A DNA stretch of 64,000 nt from the NCBI RefSeq assembly GCF_900099825.1, contig NZ_LT629693.1:2170001-2234000 (forward strand). Direction: 5' to 3'. The translations under genes were made by a program, and so were the position numbers. Below, in pieces: positions 26,416 to 35,816 of this stretch; position 1 is the first letter of the stretch, and every line of letters starts with the position of its first letter. The notes under the pieces were generated by a model. That model was not told where the DNA came from. It saw only the letters and a list, made by a program, of their open reading frames with translations, and searched no databases. The stretch is from Bradyrhizobium ottawaense. GTDB lineage: Bacteria > Pseudomonadota > Alphaproteobacteria > Rhizobiales > Xanthobacteraceae.

Positions 26416-26471
26416 TGTCTTTCTCGGTGGCTGCTTACAATTGTTTCCAGTGTTTTTGCGGAGCGCAGTGA

Positions 26472-27131
26472 ATGGGCGTATCGAAACAACAGGCAGAAGA
26501 AAATCGACGCTCAATTGTCGACGCGGCGACAAAACTTTTTCGGGAACGGGGCGTCGACGGTGTTGGTCTAGCCGAGCTGATGAAGCACGCCGGATTTACG
26601 CAGGGCGGCTTCTACAACCATTTCAAATCCAAGAACGCCCTCGTCACGAAGGTGATCGAGACCGCGATGGCAGAGACCGCCGCTGAATTTCGAGAGATTC
26701 TCAGTCGACCTGCCCCAGTAGACACAACCTGTTTCGAACGCCAAGTCGATTACTACTTATCGGAAGGGCATCGGGACGACATCGAGTGTGGGTGCGCCGT
26801 CGCAGGATTTGTTTGCGACGTCGCTCGTCTTGGTGAGGAGGCTCAATCCCGCTTCACCATCGGGCTGAACGCTGCTTTCACTTTTTTGACGGAACTCGTC
26901 GCAGTCGGCGCTCCGCCAGCAAAACTGAAGGAGCGTCGCCGCCTTCGCGAGCAGGCCATAAGTCTTTATTGTCAAATGATGGGGGCGTTATTGTTGTCGC
27001 GGTCGGTGAGGATAGCCGATGGAGCACTGGCGAACGAGATCTTGGTCGTTGGACGCAAAGCCTTAATTGGCTCATCGAAGCTGAAGCCTCCAAAAGATCC
27101 AGAAAGGAAACGGAAGCACCAACGACGCTGA
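26472..27131 (+). CDS. TetR/AcrR family transcriptional regulator
   Basis: The 219-residue protein has an N-terminal helix-turn-helix (IVDAATKLFRERGVDGVGLAELMKHAGFTQGGFYNHFKSK) of the subgroup that ends in GGFYNHF. A helical ligand-binding domain follows, and the tail is rich in Lys and Arg. It is divergent from the Tat metallo-hydrolase gene, with two CAATGG/CCATTG-type palindromes in the gap, and probably represses that gene until a ligand is present. Confidence 0.9.
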   Translation: MGVSKQQAEENRRSIVDAATKLFRERGVDGVGLAELMKHAGFTQGGFYNHFKSKNALVTKVIETAMAETAAEFREILSRPAPVDTTCFERQVDYYLSEGHRDDIECGCAVAGFVCDVARLGEEAQSRFTIGLNAAFTFLTELVAVGAPPAKLKERRRLREQAISLYCQMMGALLLSRSVRIADGALANEILVVGRKALIGSSKLKPPKDPERKRKHQRR

Positions 27132-27781
27132 CAGATTCTCAAAGCCGGATGGGTCCATGGCACAAAACTCCGCTGTCGTGTCGTGTGCCACTGCCGCAGG
27201 CCGATTTGAACGAAACGAGGAGCGGCTCAGCTGGCATATTTTCAGCAATATCCTGAGTCGACCACCACAGCGTTTCGACCGCCGGCGGCTGCGCAACCGG
27301 AAACCCACTCGATGCTAATCGACTACGGTCTCCCCTTAGCAATCCAGCGCATCGCGAACGCGGGGGAAACCGACAGAGACAATCGAATATCAGCCGGTCC
27401 ATGGCATTGCTCCGTGGCGCGATCCTCCGCAGAACGTTTATCTGGTGACGCAGCGTCGATTATCGGCTCGGGTAGATCGAGGGAGTGTCCGCCGTCGTGC
27501 GGCCGCTCGACGACCGTGGAGGTCCTTTTTAAGGAGCCGCTCGGCTTGACTTTGCTCTTTGGTCTCACTGCAGGTCTTGCGTTGCAGCACAAACATCCAG
27601 AACCACCATAACAATTCGATTTAGATTCGAAAGCATTTTGCACACCGAGCTGCGGCGACCGCCAATACGGCGACGAGATCGTCCGCCTCGTCCCGCTCTC
27701 ATAGGGAGATCGTTCGATGAAGGCAACGAAGCCGTGGAGTGGGTCACTCTTGAAGGCTTCTACGCGGACCGAATAGCTTTT
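27132..27781. other. Gene-poor stretch
   Basis: About 650 bases with short overlapping frames on both strands, none with recognisable domains or a good ribosome-binding site. It may be worn-down coding sequence, but I could not identify a parent gene. Confidence 0.45.
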
Positions 27782-28051
27782 TCAGGTCTTTGGATCGGGA
27801 GAGCCGTTCGGTTCAGCGGCGGTGACACTCACGCTGTGCCGGTTGGTGATCATCCGATCATGCAACCGGATCACGGTGCGTGATCCGGTGGTAGTGTGAA
27901 GGAACGGTAGCACGCCGTGCACCAGGCAGGCAGTACCGCCTCGGATCATGGCAACCCCGAACCCGAAAGCCGATCGCAGATGCCCAACATAGCTTTCTCC
28001 AACCGAAGCGGGGTGTTCAGTGAAGGACCAGCGCATCATGTACAGCTCCAT
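27782..28051 (-). CDS. DUF6356 family small protein
   Basis: The 89-residue protein has the DUF6356 pattern: SFTEHPASVGESYVGHLRSAFGFG, followed by the hydrophobic MIRGGTACLVHGVLPFL and TGSRTVIRLHDRM. One or two membrane-spanning helices are likely. The ATG at 28051 has GAGAG upstream; the ATG at 28039 with GGAG six bases upstream is equally good. It stands alone and its function is unknown. Confidence 0.75.
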   Translation of the reverse strand: MELYMMRWSFTEHPASVGESYVGHLRSAFGFGVAMIRGGTACLVHGVLPFLHTTTGSRTVIRLHDRMITNRHSVSVTAAEPNGSPDPKT

Positions 28052-28425
28052 TTCAACTTCTCTCGATGGTACCGGACTTCATTTGGACAGGAATTGCGTA
28101 TTTTGCGGTTTTCAGCCGGTGATTGGAAAACAATTCCAATATTTCGCTCGCCAGAGGCGTTGAGTTTCTAACAGCGAATTTGCTACGTCCGGGCCCGGGC
28201 GAGGCGATTGGCCGAGTACCAATGTGAAACTTGGTTGGGGGCGTAGCGCCGTCTCTTTGGTGCATTAATGTCCGAAAGAGTGGCTTTTACGACGTTTGGC
28301 GCAATCTTACACGACGGTACGGTGATCCGAAGTGGCTCAACCTGGAATCCGTCCGAAAAACACGCCGAAAGTTGGCCGTCAGGACTCGAGACTAGTCGCT
28401 GCCCCCGCCAACCGAAGAGGTACTC
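28052..28425. other. Intergenic stretch before oxidoreductase
   Basis: About 370 bases between divergent genes. No recognisable coding sequence; it should hold the promoters of both neighbours. Confidence 0.4.
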
Positions 28426-29418
28426 ATGTCACGCAGCATTATCTTCACTAAGGCCGGTGGACCGGAAGTCCTGGAATACGTTGAAACCCAAGTATCGGAT
28501 CCCGGCCCGCATGAGGTTCGAATCAAAGTCAAAGCGATCGGCCTGAACCGCGCCGAGTCGATGTGGCGGAAAGATAAGTACGTCGAGCCCGTGACATTCC
28601 CTGCAGGTCTTGGATATGAAGCTGCTGGGTTTGTAGACGCCGTGGGCAAAGACGTCGCCGGCATCGCGGTGGGTGACGTCGTCAGCACGATCCCGTTCTT
28701 CTCGATGAAAAAATATCCCATCTATGGCGAAGTCGTCATCGTGCCGGACCACGTAGTCGTAAAGCATCCGAAATCGCTTTCGTTCGCGGAGGCCGCGTCG
28801 ATTTGGATGATGTTCATAACGGCATACGGTGCGCTAGTCGTGGATGCCAAGGTGACCAAGGGCGACTTCGTCATTATTCCCGCAGCTTCCAGCAGCGTAG
28901 GGTTGGCCGCAGTTCAGATTGCGAATTATGCCGGTGCGACCAGCATTGCGCTGACGCGAACCTCCGAAAAGAAGAAGCGATTGCTCGAAGCTGGATCAGC
29001 GCACGTCATAGCGACTGAGGAACAGGATATGATCGCCGAAGTGATGCGCATTACAGATGGGAAAGGCGCGCGCGTTGCCTTCGACCCGGTGGGCGGCCCG
29101 AACTTTTCCAAACTGATTTCGGCGCTGGCCTTCGAGGGCGTTGTGTACATCTATGGCGCACTCGATGAGGAGGCCGCCACACCGATACCCGTACTGGAGA
29201 TGATCGCCAAAATGCCCACCCTGAAGGGATACAGTATTCGGAGTATAAGCGGCACCGAAGCCAGTCGCAAAGCCTCAGTGGACTATGTTCTAAAGGGACT
29301 GGAGACCGGTGCGCTCAAGCCCATCATCGATCGGAAGTTCAAGTTCGACGACATGGTCGAAGCACACCGTTATCTGGAGAGCAGCGGCCAATTCGGAAAG
29401 ATCGTCGTCACTGTTTGA
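28426..29418 (+). CDS. Zinc-binding dehydrogenase family oxidoreductase (quinone oxidoreductase type)
   Basis: The 330-residue MDR starts MSRSIIFTKAGGPEVLEY and has NRAESMWRKDKYVEPVTFPAGLGYEAAG, Rossmann segment FVIIPAASSSVGLAAVQIANYAG and VAFDPVGGPNFSKLI. It lacks catalytic zinc ligands. AGAGG precedes the ATG. It is a paralog of the gene at 14792-15775, and its NRAEsMWR region closely matches the remnant at 22056-22232. A molybdenum hydroxylase gene pair follows 280 bp downstream in the same direction and may work in the same route. Confidence 0.92.
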   Translation: MSRSIIFTKAGGPEVLEYVETQVSDPGPHEVRIKVKAIGLNRAESMWRKDKYVEPVTFPAGLGYEAAGFVDAVGKDVAGIAVGDVVSTIPFFSMKKYPIYGEVVIVPDHVVVKHPKSLSFAEAASIWMMFITAYGALVVDAKVTKGDFVIIPAASSSVGLAAVQIANYAGATSIALTRTSEKKKRLLEAGSAHVIATEEQDMIAEVMRITDGKGARVAFDPVGGPNFSKLISALAFEGVVYIYGALDEEAATPIPVLEMIAKMPTLKGYSIRSISGTEASRKASVDYVLKGLETGALKPIIDRKFKFDDMVEAHRYLESSGQFGKIVVTV

Positions 29419-29433
29419 GACGTGGCGAAGGGT

Positions 29434-29483
29434 GCGAACGTCGCTCGGCCTCCACTCGCTCCAGAAGATGGCGCGACGTTCGC
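29434..29483. repeat. Inverted repeat after the oxidoreductase gene
   Basis: GCGAACGTCGC (29434-29444) and GCGACGTTCGC (29473-29483) are exact 11-base reverse complements separated by 28 bases, starting 15 bases after the oxidoreductase stop. They could fold in the transcript. There is no T-run, so a classical rho-independent terminator is unlikely. Confidence 0.5.
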
Positions 29484-29699
29484 GTCCGCCTCGACAACAG
29501 TTTCGTCTCGGCCCGGCCAACCAACTCGCTCGCTTTTTGAAGAATTGAGGGTACACCGCGTTGGCTAATCCTTCGACTGTTCTATTGGATTGGTCGCTCA
29601 ACTCGTCGCTGGGTCGATGCATATCCAAGAAGTCGATTGCCAAGCAGTGAATGCCAGCGACACGGTTCGAAATATCTCGTGATGCTCATGGAGATGCAA

Positions 29700-30179
29700 A
29701 TGGCCTACACGCTCAAAATCAACGGAGGCAGCCATGTCATAGATGCAGATGGCCACACTCCGCTGCTCTGGGTGCTGCGCGACTTACTCGGCATGACCGG
29801 CACCAAGTTTGGGTGCGGCGTGGCGCTGTGTGGCGCATGCACAGTGCACCAGGACGGCCAGCCGATTCGTTCCTGCAGCACGACCATCGACAGCATCGGC
29901 GAAGCCGAAATCGTCACCATCGAGGCGATCGGAGGGATTCCTGCTGGCGCTAACATTCAAAAGGCTTGGCTCGAAGTTGAGGTCGTGCAGTGTGGCTATT
30001 GCCAATCCGGCCAAATCATGTCTGCAACGGCGCTCCTAGCAACCAACCCGAAACCGAATGACAATGATATCGACGAGGCCATGTCTGGCAACATCTGCCG
30101 GTGCGGCACTTATTCACGAATCCGCGAAGCCATCAAACATGCGTCAGTCGCACTCGCAACAAATGCGCAGAAGGGTTGA
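29700..30179 (+). CDS. (2Fe-2S) subunit of a molybdenum hydroxylase (isoquinoline 1-oxidoreductase alpha type)
   Basis: The 159-residue protein carries the two cluster motifs of the xanthine-oxidase family. The plant-ferredoxin-like CGVALCGACTVHQDGQPIRSC lies in the first half, and CGYCQSGQIM with CRCGTY in the second. It passes electrons from the molybdenum centre to an external acceptor. Start 29700 has GGAG six bases upstream; a longer frame from 29637 is unlikely. It lies five bases before the large subunit gene, so the two form an operon and a complex. Confidence 0.93.
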   Translation: MAYTLKINGGSHVIDADGHTPLLWVLRDLLGMTGTKFGCGVALCGACTVHQDGQPIRSCSTTIDSIGEAEIVTIEAIGGIPAGANIQKAWLEVEVVQCGYCQSGQIMSATALLATNPKPNDNDIDEAMSGNICRCGTYSRIREAIKHASVALATNAQKG

Positions 30180-30184
30180 TTGAG

Positions 30185-32380
30185 ATGTTCGATCCGCTAG
30201 TTGGCCACGAAGTCGACACTAAAGGTAACCCATCGCGGGGCATTTCGCGTAGGACCATGTTGACCGTCGTCACTGCTGCGAGCGGCGGGCTTCTACTCGG
30301 CGTCAGCCTACCGTACTTGACCGGCACCGCCGGTGCGGTCGACGAGGACAGTTTCGCTCCGAATGCTTTCATCCGCATTGCGCGCGACGGCCAAGTCACC
30401 CTGGTCATGAACCAGGTCGAGATGGGACAGGGTACATATACGTCGATGCCGATGCTCCTCGCTGAAGAGCTCGAAGTTGATTTGGCGCAGATCAAGCTTG
30501 AGCATGCGCCGCCGGACGATAAACTCTACCGAAATCCGCGCCTCGGATTTCAGGTTACCGGCGGCTCGACTTCGGTTCGCGCTTTTTGGAAGCCGCTGCG
30601 AACTGCAGGCGCCGCGGCGCGGAGTATGCTGATTTCTGCGGCCGCCGCGACGTGGAAGGTGGAGACCGCGTCGTGTCACGCTGTAAAAGGCGAGGTAATC
30701 CACGCCCCCTCAGGTCGCAGGCTGGCTTATGGCAGATTGGTTGATCAGGCGGCGAAACTGGCGGTTCCCGATGATGTCGTTCTACAAGATCCCAAGGATT
30801 TTACCCTGATCGGCTCGTCGGCGAAGCGTACCGATGCGACAGCAAAGGTGAACGGTACCGCCGAATTCGGAATCGACGCAAAGGTCCCGGGCATGAAGAT
30901 CGCGACGGTCGCTGCGTGCCCGGTCATCGGCGGCAAGCTCGTAAGCGTTGATGATAGTATGGCCACGACCGTTAAGGGAGTGATCAAGGTCGTGCGGCTA
31001 GACGCCGCCGTCGCCGTGATCGCCGACCATATGGGCGCGGCGAGAAAGGGCCTTGAAGCGCTCGTCATTACGTGGGATCAGGGACCCAATGCCGCATTCT
31101 CCACCGCCGACATGGTGCAGCAGCTCAAGGACGCCTCAAGCCGGCTCGCGGCTGTAGCCATCAATCAGGGCGATGCCATTAAGGCAATATCCGCTTCGCC
31201 GCGTAGGATTGACGCCGTCTACCAGATGCCGCTGCTGGCGCATGCCGCTATGGAGCCAATGAACTGCACTGTGCATGTCCGCAAAGATCGTTGCGACGTG
31301 TGGGTGGGTACGCAGGTGATTACCCGCGCCCAAGCCACTGCCGCAGCAGTCACGGGATTTCCGCTCGACAAGGTTAAAGTGCACAACCATCTGCTCGGCG
31401 GCGGCTTCGGCCGTCGCCTTGACGTGGATGGCATCACTCAGGCGGTCCAGATCGCCAAACAGGTCGATTATCCGGTCAAAGTGATCTGGACGCGCGAGGA
31501 AGACATAAGGCACGATGTCTACCGACCATATTACTACGCTAAGCTTAGCGCCGGCCTCGATGACAAGGGCTCTCCTATCGCATTCAGCCATCGTGTCACC
31601 GGTTCGTCGGTTCTCGCACGATGGCTGCCGCCGGCCTTTAAGGATGGCCTCGATCGGGACGCGGTCGAAGGCGCCACCGGTCCCTACAGCTTCGACAACG
31701 TGCTTGTCGATTACGTCAGGCAAGAGCCTCCGGCGGGATTGACCACCGGCTGGTGGCGTGGTGTGGGCGTCACACACAATGCCTTCATGGTCGAAGGCTT
31801 TGTGGACGAGTTGGCAGCGGCGGCAAAGCAAGATCCCGTGTCCTATCGCCGCGCATTGTTGACTAAGTCTCCACGAGCGAAAGCGGTACTCGACCTCGCC
31901 GCGGAAAAAGCTGGCTGGGACAAACCGCTGCCGGCAGGCATCGGCCGCGGAGTCTCAGTCGTATTCGGCTTCGGTAGTTATGTCGCGCAGGTGGCCGAAG
32001 TCTCTGTCTCCAAGGATGGCCGGGTCAGGGTCAAACGCGTGGTCTGCGCCGTCGATTGCGGGCAGATGATCAACCCCGACACAATCAAGGCGCAGATGGA
32101 GGGCGGCATTATCTTTGGGCTGACCGCCGCCTTGTACGGCGAGATCACCCTCAAGGATGGGCGCGTCGAGCAGGGAAATTTCGACAGCTATCAAGTCTTG
32201 CGGATCAATGAGGCACCGACCATCGAAGTGCATATGATCGTTTCGAACGAGGAGCCAGGCGGCATCGGTGAGCCTGGCACCGCGACGATCGCTCCTGCGG
32301 TCGTCAATGCGATTTTTTCGCTTACCGGCAAGCGCCTGCGGCAACTTCCAATTGATTCCGCGCAACTCAAATCTGCTTAG
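30185..32380 (+). CDS. Molybdopterin-binding subunit of a xanthine dehydrogenase family enzyme, with Tat signal
   Basis: The 731-residue protein has a twin-arginine leader (ISRRTMLTVVTAASGGLLLG), as in isoquinoline 1-oxidoreductase beta subunits. This suggests a periplasmic complex exported with its small subunit. Cofactor motifs include MNQVEMGQGTYTS near the start, LGGGFGRRLD in the middle and GGIGEPGTATIAPAV near the end, which holds the catalytic glutamate. It hydroxylates an N-heterocycle or oxidises an aldehyde; the substrate is unknown. No FAD-subunit or cytochrome c gene is adjacent, so the electron acceptor is not evident. Start 30185 follows the small subunit stop. Confidence 0.92.
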   Translation: MFDPLVGHEVDTKGNPSRGISRRTMLTVVTAASGGLLLGVSLPYLTGTAGAVDEDSFAPNAFIRIARDGQVTLVMNQVEMGQGTYTSMPMLLAEELEVDLAQIKLEHAPPDDKLYRNPRLGFQVTGGSTSVRAFWKPLRTAGAAARSMLISAAAATWKVETASCHAVKGEVIHAPSGRRLAYGRLVDQAAKLAVPDDVVLQDPKDFTLIGSSAKRTDATAKVNGTAEFGIDAKVPGMKIATVAACPVIGGKLVSVDDSMATTVKGVIKVVRLDAAVAVIADHMGAARKGLEALVITWDQGPNAAFSTADMVQQLKDASSRLAAVAINQGDAIKAISASPRRIDAVYQMPLLAHAAMEPMNCTVHVRKDRCDVWVGTQVITRAQATAAAVTGFPLDKVKVHNHLLGGGFGRRLDVDGITQAVQIAKQVDYPVKVIWTREEDIRHDVYRPYYYAKLSAGLDDKGSPIAFSHRVTGSSVLARWLPPAFKDGLDRDAVEGATGPYSFDNVLVDYVRQEPPAGLTTGWWRGVGVTHNAFMVEGFVDELAAAAKQDPVSYRRALLTKSPRAKAVLDLAAEKAGWDKPLPAGIGRGVSVVFGFGSYVAQVAEVSVSKDGRVRVKRVVCAVDCGQMINPDTIKAQMEGGIIFGLTAALYGEITLKDGRVEQGNFDSYQVLRINEAPTIEVHMIVSNEEPGGIGEPGTATIAPAVVNAIFSLTGKRLRQLPIDSAQLKSA

Positions 32381-32536
32381 GTACGTCAAAAAAACGCCTA
32401 CGGTCGTAAAGCCGACAACCGGATTAGAGATAGCGGCAACCTCTCGTGGCGCTGACGCAATCCAAGCTCAGCGCTGTAACCGATGGCGATCGTTCGCAAC
32501 TTAAAAAGATCCGGTGCTTTGCCAGCCACGCTCGGC

Positions 32537-33697
32537 CTAGCGAAAAACTGGATCGCAGCGGACACCGCTCGCATCGCAAACAGCGTCCTCGCCGGAATTG
32601 GGAATGTGATGTTGGACGAAGCGACCATGGCCGAAGCGCAGAGTCGACGGGCCAAGTTCTTCAATTTCCCGGAACGACCGCGTATTGCCCCGAGTGATGG
32701 GCTCCCGGCCGATATCGGCATCACGAAGCGCGGGCAGCGAACCGGACGGAACATCGCTGTCTGGTTGCCGAGCCTGTCGTCGCATCGCTTGCGGCGGCAG
32801 CCCGAATGCACGTACGAACGCCCGTCGCATTCTTTCGCGATCCGCAAAGCCCGTGTGCTGCGCAATGCTCTCAATTGGATGCCGGCTGTTTTCCAGCATC
32901 AATCGCGCGGCCTCAAGACGAAGTTTCTCGATGGCTTTTGCCGGCGAATCGCCGGTTTCGGCCGCAAAAGCGCGCGTAAATTGGCGGGGACTCAGACGAG
33001 CTGCATCCGCAAGCTTTTCAACGGTAAGCTCGGTGTGAAGGTTTTGCCTAGCAAATGCGAGAGCCGTTTGGATTCGGTCAGACTTCGGCTCAAGTTCGAG
33101 AAGGGCCGAGAGCTGTGATTGCCCACCAGCACGCCGATGGTGAACAACCATTTTCCTCGCAACCTTCCGAGCGAGATCCGGACCGATGTCGTCCTCGACC
33201 ATCGCAAGTGCTAGATCCAACGTCGCGGTCATGCCCGCCGATGTCCACACCGAGCCGTCGATGACGAATATCCGATCCTCCTGCACCCTTACTTTCGGAT
33301 AACGCCGCTGAAGTTCGCGCGCGTAGTCCCAGTGCGTGGTCACCCGCTTTCCGTCCAGAAGACCCGCTTCGGCCAGGGTAAATGCACCGACGCAAGTCGC
33401 CGCCAACCTGCGGGAGATCTGGGAAGCCCTTCGCAGGAATGCGAGCATTCCCTCGGATGGTCTTAACGACTCTTCGGCGCTGCCGCCGACAATAATCGTA
33501 TCCAAGGGGGAATCATCGAACGGCCTAGTCTCGACCGTTAGTCCGGCCGAGGTCCGTATTGATCCCCCGCTCTCCGAAAGAAACTGAAAGTCGTAGCGCC
33601 GCTCACCAAGCTCAAGGTTCGCGACCTCGAACACGGAGACCGCAGCGAGACTCATCACGTGAAAGCCAGGAAAGGTAACCAGACCGATTGGCTGCAT
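32537..33697 (-). CDS. GlxA-type AraC family regulator with long C-terminal tail
   Basis: The 386-residue protein has an N-terminal DJ-1/PfpI-like domain (GLVTFPGFHVMSLAAVSVFEVAN, ATCVGAFTLAEAGLLDG) and a C-terminal AraC helix-turn-helix (LAEAARLSPRQFTRAF-like and GFADRERMRRAFVRAFGLPP). Start 33697 has AGGA eight bases upstream. Family members normally stop soon after the last helix; here about 80 further residues follow with no domain I recognise, possibly from loss of the original stop. It is divergent from a TetR gene and convergent with the molybdenum hydroxylase operon. Confidence 0.9.
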   Translation of the reverse strand: MQPIGLVTFPGFHVMSLAAVSVFEVANLELGERRYDFQFLSESGGSIRTSAGLTVETRPFDDSPLDTIIVGGSAEESLRPSEGMLAFLRRASQISRRLAATCVGAFTLAEAGLLDGKRVTTHWDYARELQRRYPKVRVQEDRIFVIDGSVWTSAGMTATLDLALAMVEDDIGPDLARKVARKMVVHHRRAGGQSQLSALLELEPKSDRIQTALAFARQNLHTELTVEKLADAARLSPRQFTRAFAAETGDSPAKAIEKLRLEAARLMLENSRHPIESIAQHTGFADRERMRRAFVRAFGLPPQAMRRQARQPDSDVPSGSLPALRDADIGREPITRGNTRSFREIEELGPSTLRFGHGRFVQHHIPNSGEDAVCDASGVRCDPVFR

Positions 33698-33843
33698 TAT
33701 TCGATCCTTGAGCTGTCGCCGCCCTCGCCAGTCCAACGCTCTCGTCAGCATTACCTTCGGCCAATTTATCTGTAAGTCATTGTTTTTGCTATAGTTCCTG
33801 AAACCATCTTGACCCAAGACCGACGGAGCGATAATCGTAGAAG

Positions 33844-33859
33844 GTTACTGACCGGTAAC
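33844..33859. promoter_or_regulatory. Inverted repeat in the AraC/TetR divergent region
   Basis: GTTACTGACCGGTAAC has GTTAC/GTAAC arms around a six-base centre. It lies 42 bp upstream of the TetR ATG and is a plausible autoregulatory operator. Confidence 0.5.
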
Positions 33860-33900
33860 ACACAAGTCAAGATGCAACTCGAGATCTAAAGGGAGTGTTT

Positions 33901-34476
33901 ATGCAGCGCGCTCGGACTTTCCCGCGTCCTCGAGAGAGGATAGTCACCACGGCGCGTGGCCTGTTCCACGAGCTTGGGATCCGTGGGGTCGGGATAGACA
34001 CGATCGCTGAAGTGGCAGGCACCAACAAGACGACGCTGTATCGCCACTTCACCTCGAAGGACGACTTGATCACGGAGTGCCTGCGTTCCAGAGCGCAGGA
34101 AGCCCGACAATGGTGGGCCGTGATCGAGGCACGCAGCCCAGGCGACGGTCTTTCCCAACTGAGAAATTGGGTGGCAGGAGTAGCAAAGCGCCTAGGAGAT
34201 GACTCCCGTGGCTGTGCGTTCGCGAACGCTGCGGTCGAGCTGACCGAGGAAGAACATCCCGCACGCAAATTCATTGCGGACTTCAAGACCGAATATCGTG
34301 ACTGGCTTGCCAAGCTCTGTCGCGGGGCCGGGGTCAAGAAAGCCGAGTTATTGGCTGACACCTTGATGATTCTCCTCGATGGAGTCCTCACCAATCGGCA
34401 GAGCGTTGGACCGCTAGGGCCGAGCTCGCAGTTTCAAGCAATGGCGGAAGCGATTATCGATTCGTTCCGACGCTAA
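33901..34476 (+). CDS. TetR/AcrR family transcriptional regulator
   Basis: The 191-residue protein has a helix-turn-helix (IVTTARGLFHELGIRGVGIDTIAEVAGTNKTTLYRHFTSK) and a helical effector domain with GCAFANAAVELTEEEHPARK. The ATG at 33901 is chosen because AAGGGAG lies five bases upstream; a GTG at 33895 overlaps that site. An MFS transporter gene lies downstream in convergent orientation and the AraC gene is divergent. It may control either, or itself through the repeat at 33844-33859. Confidence 0.9.
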   Translation: MQRARTFPRPRERIVTTARGLFHELGIRGVGIDTIAEVAGTNKTTLYRHFTSKDDLITECLRSRAQEARQWWAVIEARSPGDGLSQLRNWVAGVAKRLGDDSRGCAFANAAVELTEEEHPARKFIADFKTEYRDWLAKLCRGAGVKKAELLADTLMILLDGVLTNRQSVGPLGPSSQFQAMAEAIIDSFRR

Positions 34477-34562
34477 GAAAATCGAAGCTCTGTCCCCGGC
34501 TGGCATCCTGGCCGTCGCGCCATCTCGGGCAATATTTCGGCCGGCGCGATAGGTCCGATCCC

Positions 34563-35816
34563 TCACCGGTCACCATCGTTAGTTGGTTCGTCCAATCTGG
34601 TGCCTTCCTCGCGCATACCGATTGCGAAACCGAGGGTCGCGATGCTTATCAGGGCGATGACCGCGGCGCCCAGATCGACCGCAAGCCCAAGCCCCCAGGC
34701 CGTAGCAACGATACCCAGCACAAGTGCAAGGGCTCCCATCGAAAGATATGCCACAAGATAGAGAGCCGAAAATACCGCCCCCCGATGTTCCGACCCGCCC
34801 GCTGCGTTGACGAGTCCCAAACTGCCGACGAAGAGCAGGCTGTACGCTACTCCGGTGGCTCCCGTCCCGACGAGATACAAGAGCAGATCGTGTCGGCGGA
34901 CTGCCAAGTCCAGCAGGGCCATACCCAAAATCGGGGCTAACGATCCGATACTCAGTGCGAGTCGCGAAGAAAGAGCCTTCGCGACGATTCCGACCGGCCC
35001 CAAGACTAGCGGAAACAGGGTCAGTGCGGCGCCGTTCACTAGAGCGTTAGACGAACCGATGAGATCGTGTTCGACCTGACCGCCCAGCGACAGCATCAGC
35101 ACACTGAACGTGTAAGCCGTTATCATGGCGGCTGAGGCCGTCGCAAAGGCTCGACGAGATTCTTTTGGGACGAATGCCATGCGCGGCCGCCAAGCGCCTT
35201 TCCCACAACCGACCATACGACGCGGAAGGAACCACGCGGCGATCGTAAGGGCCGTCAACAAGACGGCAAATACCCAAAAACAAAGGCGCATCGGCCAGGG
35301 ACCGTACTCCGTCAGCGCTCCCCCCACGAGCAAAGCGGATGCAAAGCCTCCCGCTTGCGCCGTCATCGTGATAATTGCCGCCCGCTTGGCGTCCTGATGA
35401 CCACTAAACTCCAAAATGGCCGCAGTTGAAGGACCTGACGCTAGGCCGACTCCGATTCCCATAAAGGCACGGCCCACAAAAAGCCAACAGACATCTGCTG
35501 CGAGGGCGAACAGCAATGTGCCGATCAAGGAAGCGCTGAGACTCAGCAACATCGCCGCGCGGCGGCCGATTTGGTCTGAGATGCCGCCAAAGCCGACCAA
35601 CATGGCGACTACTGCAACTGGATATACGGCGAAAATCCCCGTCGTTGCTGTATGGGTGAGATGCCATTCTTGAGCATAGAGGCGGTATGTGAGGGTCGGA
35701 GCGGCGCTCGACCAAAAGGTATGAGCCGCCACACCTATCGAAACAGCCAAGCTCGCGCGTTGTCCAAGGACGACGCCAGCGCGTTTCGGCGCGACTGGGA
35801 GCGGCACAGGGGTCAT
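34563..35816 (-). CDS. MFS transporter
   Basis: The 417-residue inner-membrane protein has about twelve hydrophobic helices. The MFS loop 2-3 motif reads GGISDQIGRRAAML, and helix 5 has GPSTAAILEFSGHQDAKRAA. It is probably a proton-driven exporter or importer of a small compound. It is convergent with the TetR gene 86 bp away. Start 35816 overlaps a TGA that ends an unassigned open frame upstream. Confidence 0.9.
   Translation of the reverse strand: MTPVPLPVAPKRAGVVLGQRASLAVSIGVAAHTFWSSAAPTLTYRLYAQEWHLTHTATTGIFAVYPVAVVAMLVGFGGISDQIGRRAAMLLSLSASLIGTLLFALAADVCWLFVGRAFMGIGVGLASGPSTAAILEFSGHQDAKRAAIITMTAQAGGFASALLVGGALTEYGPWPMRLCFWVFAVLLTALTIAAWFLPRRMVGCGKGAWRPRMAFVPKESRRAFATASAAMITAYTFSVLMLSLGGQVEHDLIGSSNALVNGAALTLFPLVLGPVGIVAKALSSRLALSIGSLAPILGMALLDLAVRRHDLLLYLVGTGATGVAYSLLFVGSLGLVNAAGGSEHRGAVFSALYLVAYLSMGALALVLGIVATAWGLGLAVDLGAAVIALISIATLGFAIGMREEGTRLDEPTNDGDR

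Noticed and set aside
27312..27643. Overlapping frames on both strands in the gene-poor stretch
   Set aside because: Neither has recognisable sequence, a ribosome-binding site or sensible composition; the two contradict each other.
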